A program made the position numbers and the translations under genes. Positions 24,541 to 64,000 of a stretch of 64,000 nt of DNA are shown here, one piece after another. The DNA lies in assembly GCA_028829895.1 (NCBI GenBank), contig CM054181.1:106860860-106924859 (forward strand), in the 5' to 3' direction. Under the pieces are notes generated by a model that made no database searches, was not told where the DNA came from, and saw nothing but the letters and a program-made list of their open reading frames with translations. Origin of the DNA: Sinotaia quadrata (taxonomy: Eukaryota; Mollusca; Gastropoda; Architaenioglossa; Viviparidae). Every line of letters begins with the position of its first letter. Position 1 is the stretch's first letter.

Positions 24541-26100
24541 TTTAGTTTATTGAAAATAATTTTAAATAAAGAAACATGTACATTATTTATTAGAGTATAA
24601 TATATGCTTATCTGCATAGCACTGGTTTTAAGCAAATATTGTCCACGTACCTCTAGTTACATTAAACATTAATTTTCCAAACTCATCACTAAATTACATT
24701 TACTGATTTAGTGTCTCGTATAACATGAATTTGAATCTAAATCTTGTATTAAATAGTGATAAATTAAAGAAGCATTACTTTATTTATTTGAGTGACATGT
24801 ATGCGGTCTGCATGTTGCTGGTTTTTAAGCACTTAATGTCCACCAAAGGATGGTTTTAAAGCATAAACCTTTTACTTTCCAATTTTAATACCAAATTAAA
24901 TTTGGGACTTTTCAACATACTTTAAAAATTTGAACAATTTATTAAATAGTGATACAATAATGTTAAATAAAGAAACTTAGCTTTATTTATTAGAATGACA
25001 TATACATGTCTGCGTATTGTTGGTTTTTAAGCAAATAATGTCTGCGTATTGCTGGTTTTTAAGCAAATAATGTCTACGTAAGGCTGCTTTTTAAGCATAC
25101 ACTTATTTTTCACAAATTCAACACTAAATAGAAACTGTGGTCCTTTAAAATGATTTTGCATTTGAATCCTGCATTAAATAGAAATAAATTTAAGAAACGT
25201 TGCTTTATTTATTACAATAATGTTTAAGTTGCCTGCATATTGCTGCATTGCTGGTTTCAAAGTTTGCATTGTACAAGTAAGGGTGTTTTATAAGCATAAC
25301 ACTTTTACTTTCCAACTTTAATACCAAATTAAATTTGGGGTCCTTAAACATGATTCTGAGTTTGAATCTTTTTTTAAATGGTGAGAAATTAATAGTAAAT
25401 ATAGAAAAAATATAGAAAAATCAAGTTATTTCCAAAATTAACTTACAGGTATGATTACTTTTTTAATTTTTTAATAGCAAATTATGCTCACATAAGGTTG
25501 TTTTTAAAAGAAAAAAGCTTTTATTTTTGTAAGTCAACACTATATTGATTTTGTGGTCCTTTAATTTAATTTTGACTTTAAACCTGTATGAAATAGTGAT
25601 AAATTAAGGAAACCTTGCTTTCCTTTATTTATTTGAGTAACATATATGTTGTCTGCATATTGCTGGTATGTAAGCACATAATGTCCACCTAAGGCTGTTT
25701 TTAAAACATTTACTTTCCAATTTTAATACCAAATTAAATTTTGGACCTTTTAACATGCTTTTAAATTTGAACAATTTATTAAATAATGAGACAATAGCAT
25801 TAAATAATGAAATATAGCTTCATTTATTAGAATGACATATATGTCCACATATTGCTGGTTTTTAAGCAAATGATGTCTGCTTAAGGCTGGTTTTTAAGCA
25901 AATGATGTCTGCTTAAGGCTGGTTTTTAAGCAAATGATGTCTACTTAAGGCTGGTTTTTAAGCAAATGATGTCTACGTAAGGCTGGTTTTTAAGTATAAA
26001 CATATATTTTTCCAAACTCAAGATTTAATTGAGTTTGGAGTCCTTTAACATGATTCTAAATGTATATCCTGATTTAAATAGTAATAAATCAATATAAAAA
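24540..26100. repeat. Degenerate AT-rich satellite, ~205-bp period
   Basis: A TTTATTTATT(A/T)GA..GACAT block followed by TGCTGGTTTTTAAGCA and TCCAATTTTAATACCAAATT recurs near 24580, 24780, 24985, 25205, 25625 and 25820, spaced about 195-220 bp apart (one double step). Copies have many substitutions. Inside, the TGGTTTTTAAGCA part is itself amplified as a ~32-bp unit at 25853-25998. Related single motifs continue to about 26590. Confidence 0.75.
25853..25998. repeat. 32-bp tandem repeat nested in the 205-bp satellite
   Basis: Four to five copies of TGGTTTTTAAGCAAATGATG plus a 12-bp spacer, differing only in TCTGCTTAAGG versus TCTACTTAAGG. It amplifies one segment of the surrounding larger unit. 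Confidence 0.85.
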
Positions 26101-26589
26101 CTCAACAATATATTTTTATTCATACCAAATTGTGGACTTTTAGATTATAAAATGAGATACATCTATACAAATATCTATTAAAGCAAATGTATTCTTCTAC
26201 TTTTGATTTATATTTATAACCTATACATTTATTTATGCAGAGTCATGGTTTTTAAAAAGATTCATTTGTTTACAACTATAAAATTGACCATTTTAACTAA
26301 GTGTCCACATAATGCTGGTTTTTAAGTACGAGTCCCATAATGCTGGTTTTTAAGTGTATGTGTTTGTCTACATAATGCTGGTTTTAGGGTTATAGGAATT
26401 AGGCAGACCACAAAACATGTATATTTTTTGTTATTTGATATTTTTTCTTCAAATTAAGTACGTTTGCTATTAGTGATGTCTAAAAGCAGAATGTGAAAAA
26501 AAAATGTTAATTTTATTATTATTATGGGATATACACTGTGTCCACCTAATGCTGGTTTTTAAGCATGGTCTACCTAACGCTGGAAATAG

Positions 26590-26592
26590 GGT

Positions 26593-26623
<31 letters not shown>
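26590..26623. repeat. (TA)n microsatellite
   Basis: Follows GGAAATAGGGTTATATA, the same ending as the duplicated unit at 18600-18840. Confidence 0.85.
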
Positions 26624-26839
26624 TTAATTAATCACTAAAATTACTCGAACCATCCTTATCCCCAGTCATACCAATCCACCTTCTACCTTGTTGCGACTTC
26701 GAACTTCTGAACTTATAAACAACTCAGTATTATCAATTCTTTCTAACTGCTCGAGAAAACAGATTTTGAATATCTGAAAATGGTATATTATTTTTCATTT
26801 TTTTAGAATATCATCTTTCAAACGCAGATTTTCTGGTTA

Positions 26840-27186
26840 AGGCGGATATTAAAAACAGTATCGGGAAATATCGAAAACGTAACAGTATAATATCGGAAAA
26901 TATCAAAAACATAACAGTAAATATCAAGACATATCAAAAACATAACAAAAAATATCAAGAATTACCGAAAACATAACATAAATATCGGAAAATATCGATA
27001 ACATAACAGTAAATATCGGGAAATATCAAAAATATAACAGTAAATATAAGAAAATATCGCGAAAACATAAAAGTAAATATCGGGAAATATCGAAAACATA
27101 ACAGTAAATATCGGGAAATAAAAAAATATAACAATGCAATATCGGGAAATGTCGAAAATATAAAAGTAAATATCGGGAAATATCGA
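26840..27186. repeat. Degenerate ~30-bp minisatellite
   Basis: Many imperfect copies of AAATATCGGGAAATATCGAA and AACATAACAGT. It merges directly into the cleaner 51-bp array to its right, which shares the GTAAATAT..GAAAACAT core. Confidence 0.75.
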
Positions 27187-27494
27187 AAACATGACATGTT
27201 ATTTTGAAAACGTAGCAATAACATCGGTAAATATAGAAAACATGACATGTTATTTTGAAAACGTAGCAATAACATCGGTAAATATAGAAAACATGACATG
27301 TTATTTTGAAAACGTAGCAATAACATCGGTAAATATAGAAAACATGACATGTTATTTTGAAAACGTAGCAATAACATCGGTAAATATAGAAAACATGACA
27401 TGTTATTTTGAAAACGTAGCAATAACATCGGTAAATATAGAAAACATGACATGTTATTTAGAAAACTTAGCAATAACATTGGTAAATATAGAAA
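27187..27494. repeat. 51-bp minisatellite, 6 copies
   Basis: Six near-perfect units, the last with a few changes. Because 51 is a multiple of three, frames stay open on both strands: plus-strand repeats read MTCYFENVAITSVNIEN, and the minus strand has a longer open frame. No start context, flanking exon or domain supports translation. Confidence 0.9.
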
Positions 27495-29440
27495 ATTGAA
27501 TAAGTAAGCATTAATCATTAACATCATGATCGTCTTGGAGTATATTAAAATTAACCGTTATCTTGATAAATCTAAATAATTATCATTTACTTTTTCTTAT
27601 ACGAGATCTGGTAACAGCTCGTATTTCAATAGATAATAACGGTTATGAGATATAATAATATAATTTGATTAAGCCTTAGAACCGACTATACGTGAATAAT
27701 ACGATCAGATATGTCTAAAAGTATTCAAATGTACAATTTAAAAGTAATAAAATACTAGTTCCAATTGCTTCTAATACTTGTTTTGAAAACAAAATCTTCA
27801 ATGATCTAAACTGAAAAAGAGAATATAAGATTTTTTAGAAAGGTGTTAGAGAAAATGCAAAACAAAGCATATTCTCACTGCCTGTAATCTGCTCGTAATA
27901 ATTAATTTAATTCGAGGTGACGTTTTAGTTTTTAAATCTAAAGACGAATAAGAAAACAAAATAAGAATGAACAAGAGAAACATCTTTCTGCTTGTTGTCT
28001 CTACGCTATAGCTGCACTTTAATTGCAAATGCAAACAGAGGGTTTGAAAACACAGACTACATGCGCAATTGAAATACAGAGTTGACACTAATTTTAGCCT
28101 GCACTCTGCACTCTTTCATTAGTCATCCGACAATGACAGTGGGAATGCCATGACGTCAGAAACACGTCCACTTGACGTAAGTACAGTAATACTGAAGCGT
28201 CCAGAAAGTGGTACACTCATAATGACAAGTTTACATCCACACATCTCCGTCTTCATTCCCTTTTCCGTTCAGGAAAAATAGCCTTGAAGAACTGAAATTC
28301 TAGACTCAAAAGTACCTTACATGGCGAATTATTTTAGCCGTCAGAATTATACAGTCAGAAAACGGCATTATAATCAGATTAAGATAAAGCTACATTTCTT
28401 GAGAAAGACATATATTTCGCCTCGCTACCTAGTCTAAACGAACAATAATATTGCTTATTTCAAAGTAGTTTTTTTTTCGATGCTAGTGTATTGTTTTGAA
28501 ACTATGCGCTTGTATGCGGACCTTGTATGCCGACCTTATATGCGGACCTTGTATGCGGACCTTGTATTTAGGAGCGCGAAACACGTGTGCGATCGGTCAG
28601 GAGGAGAGTGAACTTCCGGTACTGTGATTACTTTCTGATCGAAATAGGCCTACTTACCCCAGCTGTTTCAGTTCTAAAACACGTGGCTGTAAGTTAGGCT
28701 ATTATTAATGCTGACAGTGCACATCCATGACTGATAAGATTATACAAAGTAATTTTAAAACTAAAGCTTGGGAACGTACAATTGTATACGAATATTTTAA
28801 AATGCACCACTGACATTTATCAAACTAAGCCGTTGCAGGTCGTTCAACTTCAATATTAAAGTTGATTAATTATCTACAATTTAAAAATAAATATGACAGA
28901 AATTTAAATCTTCTTCAGAATTTAGATATAAGTAAACTGAGAAGGAACAATGAACGAACAAAGAAACAGACATAGATAAAATTAGAACATAGCGAAAATC
29001 AAATTTGGGTTTAATCGGACAAGAGTGCTGATTTTTAAACTTCACATACCAAGAAAATTAAACAGGAAAACCTCAACTTACAGGGACGTCTTAACTTTAA
29101 AAATGAATTTAAAGTTTTTACAGTTTAAGCGTGATTAATGTTTACTATACAAGTACTTTCAATTACATTATAGATACGTATGCAGAGCCAAAACACGTTA
29201 CAAAAAACTCATGCATTGACTATATAAGCTAGAATTTAGTTTCCTCTGGAAAAAATCAACTTTCATTGCTATTTAAAATTTCCTTGAACATGCACAAATA
29301 ATCCTCATGGCACACAGACAACATGAAAGAAAATATGCTAATTTATTATTAACTCAGGTCGAACATACTGTCAAACGCGAACATACTGCCAAACACCTAA
29401 CAGTTATTTGGCACAATAAAATATGTCTTCTCATACCATT
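27495..29440. other. Intergenic, no gene recognised
   Basis: A short 13-bp tandem (TGTATGCGGACCT, 4-5 copies) lies at 28508-28560. A slightly GC-richer patch around 28100-28700 contains TGACGTCA (28152) and CACGTG motifs and could be a promoter or untranslated exon, but nothing downstream confirms that. Confidence 0.4.
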
Positions 29441-29448
29441 CAGACATG

Positions 29449-29640
29449 CACCTGTAGAGTCCTGACATCTGATACATACATCTATACTGATTTGTAACAC
29501 TCTTTTGCTCATCTGTAGAGTTCTGACATCCGATATGTACATCTATACTGATTTGTAACACTCTTTTGCTCATCTGTAGAGTTCTGACATCCGATATGTA
29601 CATCTATGCTTATTTGTAACACTCGTTTGCACAGATGTAG
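29449..29640. repeat. 61-bp tandem repeat, 3 copies
   Basis: Unit begins ATCTGTAGAGTTCTGACATC and ends CACTCTTTTGCTC; three copies with few differences. Confidence 0.85.
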
Positions 29641-29649
29641 AAAACGGGA

Positions 29650-31260
29650 AAAACAGCTGATTACTTGTATGCATTTGACTTGACGTACAAAATTGTTGCA
29701 GATGTTAACTGTCTGTCACGTGACATCATTTCCGCGACGAGCAGCAATATTAAACAATGTTAAAACTGTTAGAAAGAGAAACATAAGCAAACTGCTCTTG
29801 TACACAAAACAAACGCCTGCTTTTGTTTAATGAATTTTTATTTTGATCATTCATCAGTATATTTACGTACTTGTACATTTACTTTCAGTTATTCCTCCCT
29901 TTTCTTTTTCATCCATTTATACAGCTTATTCTTTCAATCATTCATTAATGTATTCTTTTAAACTATCAGTAATATATTCGTCATTATTCTGTTCATTCAT
30001 TTATTATTTTATTTATTCGTTCATTTTTTCACTAATTTATTCTTTCGTTCAGTGATATATTGTACTTTATAAATTTTCTCGATTATCATTTTTAATGAGA
30101 TTTAGATTATATTTTAATTGTCTATTAAAAGTTAGAAAAAATACCATTATTTAAGAATCTAGAATCTCATAAATTGATTGCCAATTTTATGTATCTGTTT
30201 ACGTTTTATATGAGTATGTATGCATGTCTGTTTATTATTTTGCTTTGATGCTTGTTGAACGCAATTATTTATGCTATTATACCCTAGTGACAAACAAAAC
30301 ACCTTTCAACTGAAAAATTGTGCTTTTCACGAAACAGCAAAAACAAAAGCGACAAGATCAGTGGTAGGTGAATATCTTATCTTCTGTCCCTTTGTAATGT
30401 AAACTTTAAATTGTGAAGGTTATTCGTCCAAATGCATAATGAAAGATAGTTTGGTTAATTCGAAATTTGAGAGAAACATTAACGCAGCCAAAAACGTGAC
30501 TTGAATCTCGAGAGACTTAAGCCCTTGCCTAGCAGAATCAAAATGTAATCACCAGCCGAAGATCTAGGCGGAATAGAAAGGAAGAAACAGGACTCCAAAC
30601 TCTGACTGCCAAATGAAAAAATGTCAGTGAATGTTAGGAAAACGGATCTACAATGAGCAAAAGGAAGGAGCAGGATTTCAAACTCGGCTTAAGAAAACGG
30701 ATCTATGAGCGAGAGGCAGGTACAGGATTCCAAACTATGACGACCAGAATAAAAAGAAATACCATTAGAGTTTTGGAAAGATTGTATGATTTTAAAAAAA
30801 TGACATTACTTTGTGAGTGAGAAATACCTAATTGATATAAAAAATATTTAAGGTTTACAAAATAAATGTAGTATTTGGCATTTTATTTGAATAATCTGTA
30901 TGATTAAGATGTTTCTGATTGATATCAGAGGTGATATTTATGAATGTATAAATTGTAATATTGAAATTACGTTTGTATAACCATTGGGATGAGAAAATGC
31001 GGATTGAACTAATTTTATAACAAGTCTTTATTGTTCATTTTAAACACGGTGAACTAATTTCAATACAGTTGTTTAATTTTGATTTCTTAGAGGTGTGTAC
31101 AATATCTCTTATAGTCGTTGGTCATACCTGTTGTGCATCAACCCTTTGTGCGTGTACTTGTCATGTTATAGACAGGAAATATATTTATCTATCTACCAAT
31201 ATTTGACAAGATAGGTCATTATAATTCAATAATTAAAGTTTGTATTAACACTGAACGATA
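29650..31260. other. AT-rich intergenic DNA
   Basis: Contains a T/A-rich stretch with repeated ATTCATT-like words (29850-30060) and an imperfect ~53-bp repeat around AAAACGGATCTA (30580-30755). No coding region seen. Confidence 0.4.
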
Positions 31261-31264
31261 TGCA

Positions 31265-31790
31265 ATTTTGTATTATATTAACACTGAATATTATGTATTG
31301 ACACAAGCATTAGGTATTAACACTGAAAAATATATGATGCATGCATGTCTTAGCACTGAACAATATATATTAACACTGAACAATATATAGCACTGGCATG
31401 TATTAAAGCTAAAGCATGTGTGGCAATGGCATGTATTAATACTGAAATATATATCTCTGGAGTGAATTAACATTGAACAATAGATTTTAACACCGAACAA
31501 TATTTAGTACCGAACTGTATTAGAGCTCGACAATATGTGGCGCTGGCATATATTAATATTGAAATATATAGCACTGGCATGTATTAATACTGAAATATAT
31601 AGATTGGCATGTATTAATACTGAAATATATAGATTGGCATGTATTAATACTGAAATATACTGACATGTATTAATACTGAAATATACTGACATGTATTAAT
31701 ACTGAAATATACTGACATGTATTAATACTGAAATATATAGCATCGACGTGTATCATCACTGAACATTATATAACAGTTGCATACTGTATT
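31265..31790. repeat. Variable 22-36-bp minisatellite
   Basis: Repeats of ATGTATTAATACTGAAATATA with spacers AGCACTGGC, GATTGGC or CTGAC. The right part (31560-31760) is regular, the left part degenerate. Confidence 0.8.
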
Positions 31791-31889
31791 TCATGTTAAT
31801 ACTGGTAACTCAAAAATATGTGTTTGTGTGTATTCACAAAGAAATGTAATAGAAAGTAAAAAGCAACACATATCCGCTTTTCTACTTCT

Positions 31890-32040
31890 ATATCTCTGTG
31901 CATAAACAGTCTATATATATCTATTACCTACTTCTATAGCTATGTGTACAAACAGTCTATATGTAGTCTACCTACTCTATCGCTAAGTGTACAAACAGCC
32001 TATATGTAATATACCTACTTCTATAGCTATGTGTAAAAAC
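31890..32040. repeat. ~42-bp imperfect tandem repeat
   Basis: Three to four copies of CTACTTCTATAGCTATGTGTA followed by CAAACAGTCTATATGTA, just downstream of the kinase-like gene's 3' end. Confidence 0.65.
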
Positions 32041-32283
32041 GAAGACTGTTCAGGTTTTTATGGTATTTCATCGTTGAAAAGGGAATTTAGATTTTTCTGT
32101 TCACTTAAGACAGAAGACATGTTCGCTGGAGTTGGATTGATTACAGACCGGCTCCTCTGTCCACTCGTGAGAGTTCGATGTAAAGCGGATCTGTTTTCAT
32201 GTTCCACCAAGGGAGAATGAAGAGTTTCCCTGATAGCTACAATATTTAGGGACACCTGAAAATGATTCCGAAAAAATCTAGTT

Positions 32284-32289
32284 TTTATT
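32284..32289 (-). terminator. Candidate polyadenylation signal of the kinase-like gene
   Basis: AATAAA on the minus strand about 25 nt past the stop codon at 32313. The close position is usual only if the 3' untranslated region is very short. Confidence 0.4.
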
Positions 32290-32312
32290 TTTGACACTGT
32301 TGTGCTATGACA

Positions 32313-61834
<29,522 letters not shown>

Positions 61835-61879
61835 GTTGACTGTGTCTATAATTTTGAGCGAGTGTGAGTGTATCAATTT

Positions 61880-63000
61880 TTTCTTTCACTAGAAATTGTT
61901 TAATGTCGAAATATCCTGTGTGTTGTTTAATTTCTTTCCTGAAGTCCTTGTTTTAACACTTTCTTTGAATTCTAAGGGCTATATTCTACACACGGCTGCA
62001 TGCTAGAACTCTCTCAAAACATCTCTTGTTGCCGACTTTTGACCTTTGACATACACATAAAACATTTCACAAATAGTTACTTCAGATTTGGTTCTGCTTT
62101 ATTTTGTAGCTTAGGCTCGGCACTGATGGTTTGATATTCCAGTGACCTGGTTCTCCTTTCAAAACAAATAAAATTTCATTTATAATTCTCTCGTCGAAGT
62201 GTGGCCAACTTGGTTAGAAATGTAAAAAATTAAGAAAACAATTCAAGTGACAATCTCCAGTTTATCGAAAAATACAGTGATTTAAAAAAAAACAGTTAAC
62301 ACTTGTTGTTACATCAAACCCGATATCAACTCGTTGTTAACACGACAAACACCATTTTCTTTGGACGTTCTTCGATGACAGAACTATATCGTAGTGTAAT
62401 GAAACTTGATTGCCGTAGTACTTTATTTATCATTGGGCCTATCACTCTAGATGCAGCGGGAATTCCCGCATAGAGTTTGCGCAAACTTTGGATGAAGGTT
62501 TTAAATTAAACATTCTAAGTTTAGCAGTGGATCTATTCAATGCGAAAATGTATGTATGTGGAGGGAGGGGGGTCGGAGGATGGGAGTGTCATCGGCCGTT
62601 AAATGCCTGAAATAACAATGACTCACTGATATTAGTATCCGCTAACAGGATCCTGGTTTCAAGGGCAGAGTCTAACCTCAATTTTCTCTGAAGTTAAATT
62701 AATGTTAACAGCCCTTTTTTGTTTTTTGTTGTTGTTGCTTTAGTTTTTTTGTTTGTTTGTTTTGGGGGTGTTTGTTTGTTTGTTTGTGTGTGTGTTGTTT
62801 GTTTTTTTTAAACAGTTCACGCATGATGTAGGCCTATTGCAAGCCGAAACAAAGCGTCAGTAGATTGCACCGGAAGTTATGAGTGCAACGAACATCCGTA
62901 CGGGAAGAAGATTGGTTGAGTGTAGGCCTTGTGACGTATATAGGGCTTTCAAAGAAATCTAGAAGAATAAACGAATAGAAAATAAGCACAGTTTACGTAA
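61880..63000. other. Upstream region of the kinase-like gene
   Basis: No further exon recognised. A T/G-rich stretch lies at 62715-62810. A patch at 62860-62950 contains CCGGAAGT (ETS-like) and GATTGG (inverted CCAAT) and could be an alternative or distal promoter. Confidence 0.35.
62456..62487. promoter_or_regulatory. Paired palindromes: kB-like and C/EBP-like sites
   Basis: GCGGGAATTCCCGC (62456-62469) contains GGGAATTCCC, a perfect palindromic kB site. Four bases further, AGTTTGCGCAAACT (62474-62487) contains TTGCGCAA, the C/EBP core. They lie 620-655 bp upstream of the predicted start codon of the kinase-like gene. Regulatory use is inferred. Confidence 0.45.
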
Positions 63001-63026
63001 TCGGCTGATTCTCAATGACTCTCTCT

Positions 63027-63028
63027 CA

Positions 63029-63080
<52 letters not shown>
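63027..63080. repeat. (CA)n microsatellite
   Basis: About 25 CA units with one TA interruption near the left end. Confidence 0.95.
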
Positions 63081-63084
<4 letters not shown>

Positions 63085-64000
63085 CTTGTCTTCTAAAAAC
63101 ACTAAACATTATCTTAAAAGTTAGTTTTATTATCGATAAAATGAAGAGCTGCAACAAAAACAGCAAAAGAAACAAAGATATTAATAATAATAAAAGATTT
63201 TGTACCTCAAAATGTTTTGCGATTTACATAAGAAAAAATATCTAGTCACGTCATCAAGTATGTTTAAAGATATTACTTCTAGCTTCACTAAATGATTGTG
63301 TAAGCAAATCTATTCGATAATAGGATCAATAGAATTATAGCATATTTTAATTTTACAAATGATGCGATCAGACTATTTAATGAGTCTCTGTTAAAATAAA
63401 CAGAACTTTGTGTCCGTTACCAGTCAATCAATAGTACCGGGTAACAGAACTTGTGTGCCAACTGGAATGTGCTTAGTACCACCTGAATACATGTTACTTT
63501 AAAGGACTCCATTGCCTGGCTGCACGCTGATAAAGATGAGTCTCAAATGTGTATAAATACTGCCAACGAAATAAACTATGTCACTTAATAGATTTCCTTA
63601 GTGGCTTTAGTTTCGGGCACTATTTCAAAACAAATGATGCATATAACATTATGTGTGCAGAATTATTATTAAACATGCTTTTGCCGATAAAGTGTTATTA
63701 CTTATTATACACTTAGTTATGTATTTACATTATTATAGATACATATATATATACAAAACATTTGCATTTACACATATATATATTTACATAATTGCATCGA
63801 AATATATAATTGCATTATTACAATTACACATATATTTACATTAATACAGTTACAAATACATTTACATTACAATTATTATTATTATTATTATTATTATTGC
63901 GGTTTAAATCGTAATCACTAGCTGACTTTTTAATATCTCGAGTTCTTTAAATAATATTTTTGTAATAAATATAAATTGTCATGAGATTTTTTTTAAATAC
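63081..64000. other. AT-rich right end of the window
   Basis: TATATA-rich words, repeated ATTTACATTA-like words (63715-63870) and an (ATT)n tract at 63868-63897. No gene recognised. Confidence 0.5.

Noticed and set aside
24540..31790. CRISPR-like arrays among the regular repeats
   Set aside because: Units adjoin without unique spacers, and the genome is plainly eukaryotic.

Overview
The window looks like intergenic and genic DNA from an invertebrate animal, most probably a mollusc or another lophotrochozoan. This is inferred from spliceosomal introns with GT/AG ends, very dense simple and tandem repeats (TG/AG compound tracts, a long TAGA tract), tRNA-derived SINE-like pieces, hAT and non-LTR retrotransposon debris, and an intact Ty3/Gypsy element of the Gmr1-like type. 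No species call is possible from the sequence alone.

Layout. 1-1250: SINE-like head, a 360-bp interspersed repeat and a decayed hAT transposon end. 1253-10925: tandem satellite with an ~896-bp unit, nearly identical in the middle and decaying at its right edge, with a nascent three-unit higher-order repeat. 11220-18189 (+): a five-exon gene for a ~804-aa zinc-finger / tyrosine-recombinase-like protein. 18190-32300: no convincing gene; SINE-like copies with microsatellite tails, a ~205-bp AT-rich satellite (24540-26100), a 51-bp minisatellite (27187-27494) and several smaller arrays. 32313-61834 (-): one large gene. I could join 16 exons with consistent splice phases into a ~1967-aa protein with an acidic/Ser-rich N terminus, an all-helical region, two kinase-like domains, and a 777-residue tyrosine-rich tail. 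61900-64000: its upstream region, with two perfect 14-bp palindromes matching an NF-kB and a C/EBP core, followed by microsatellites.

Inside the kinase-like gene nearly every intron carries its own private tandem repeat. Two of these arrays are built from the end of an exon plus its splice donor. One intron also holds a complete, apparently very young LTR retrotransposon (37142-45372, antisense to the gene, 5-bp target duplication) whose polyprotein has integrase ahead of reverse transcriptase. Another intron holds the 5'-truncated 3' end of a LINE with a restriction-enzyme-like endonuclease (59740-60515).

The two genes do not obviously work together. The kinase-like protein reads as a signalling scaffold: domain 1 keeps catalytic Asp, Asn and DLG but has no clear VAIK lysine; domain 2 keeps HRD but its DFG is replaced by RIG; the tail is rich in potential SH2-docking tyrosines. 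The recombinase-like protein keeps most catalytic-box residues but has intron-split, host-like gene structure, so it may be domesticated. All gene models here were built by eye from frame and splice-site consistency, without transcript data.
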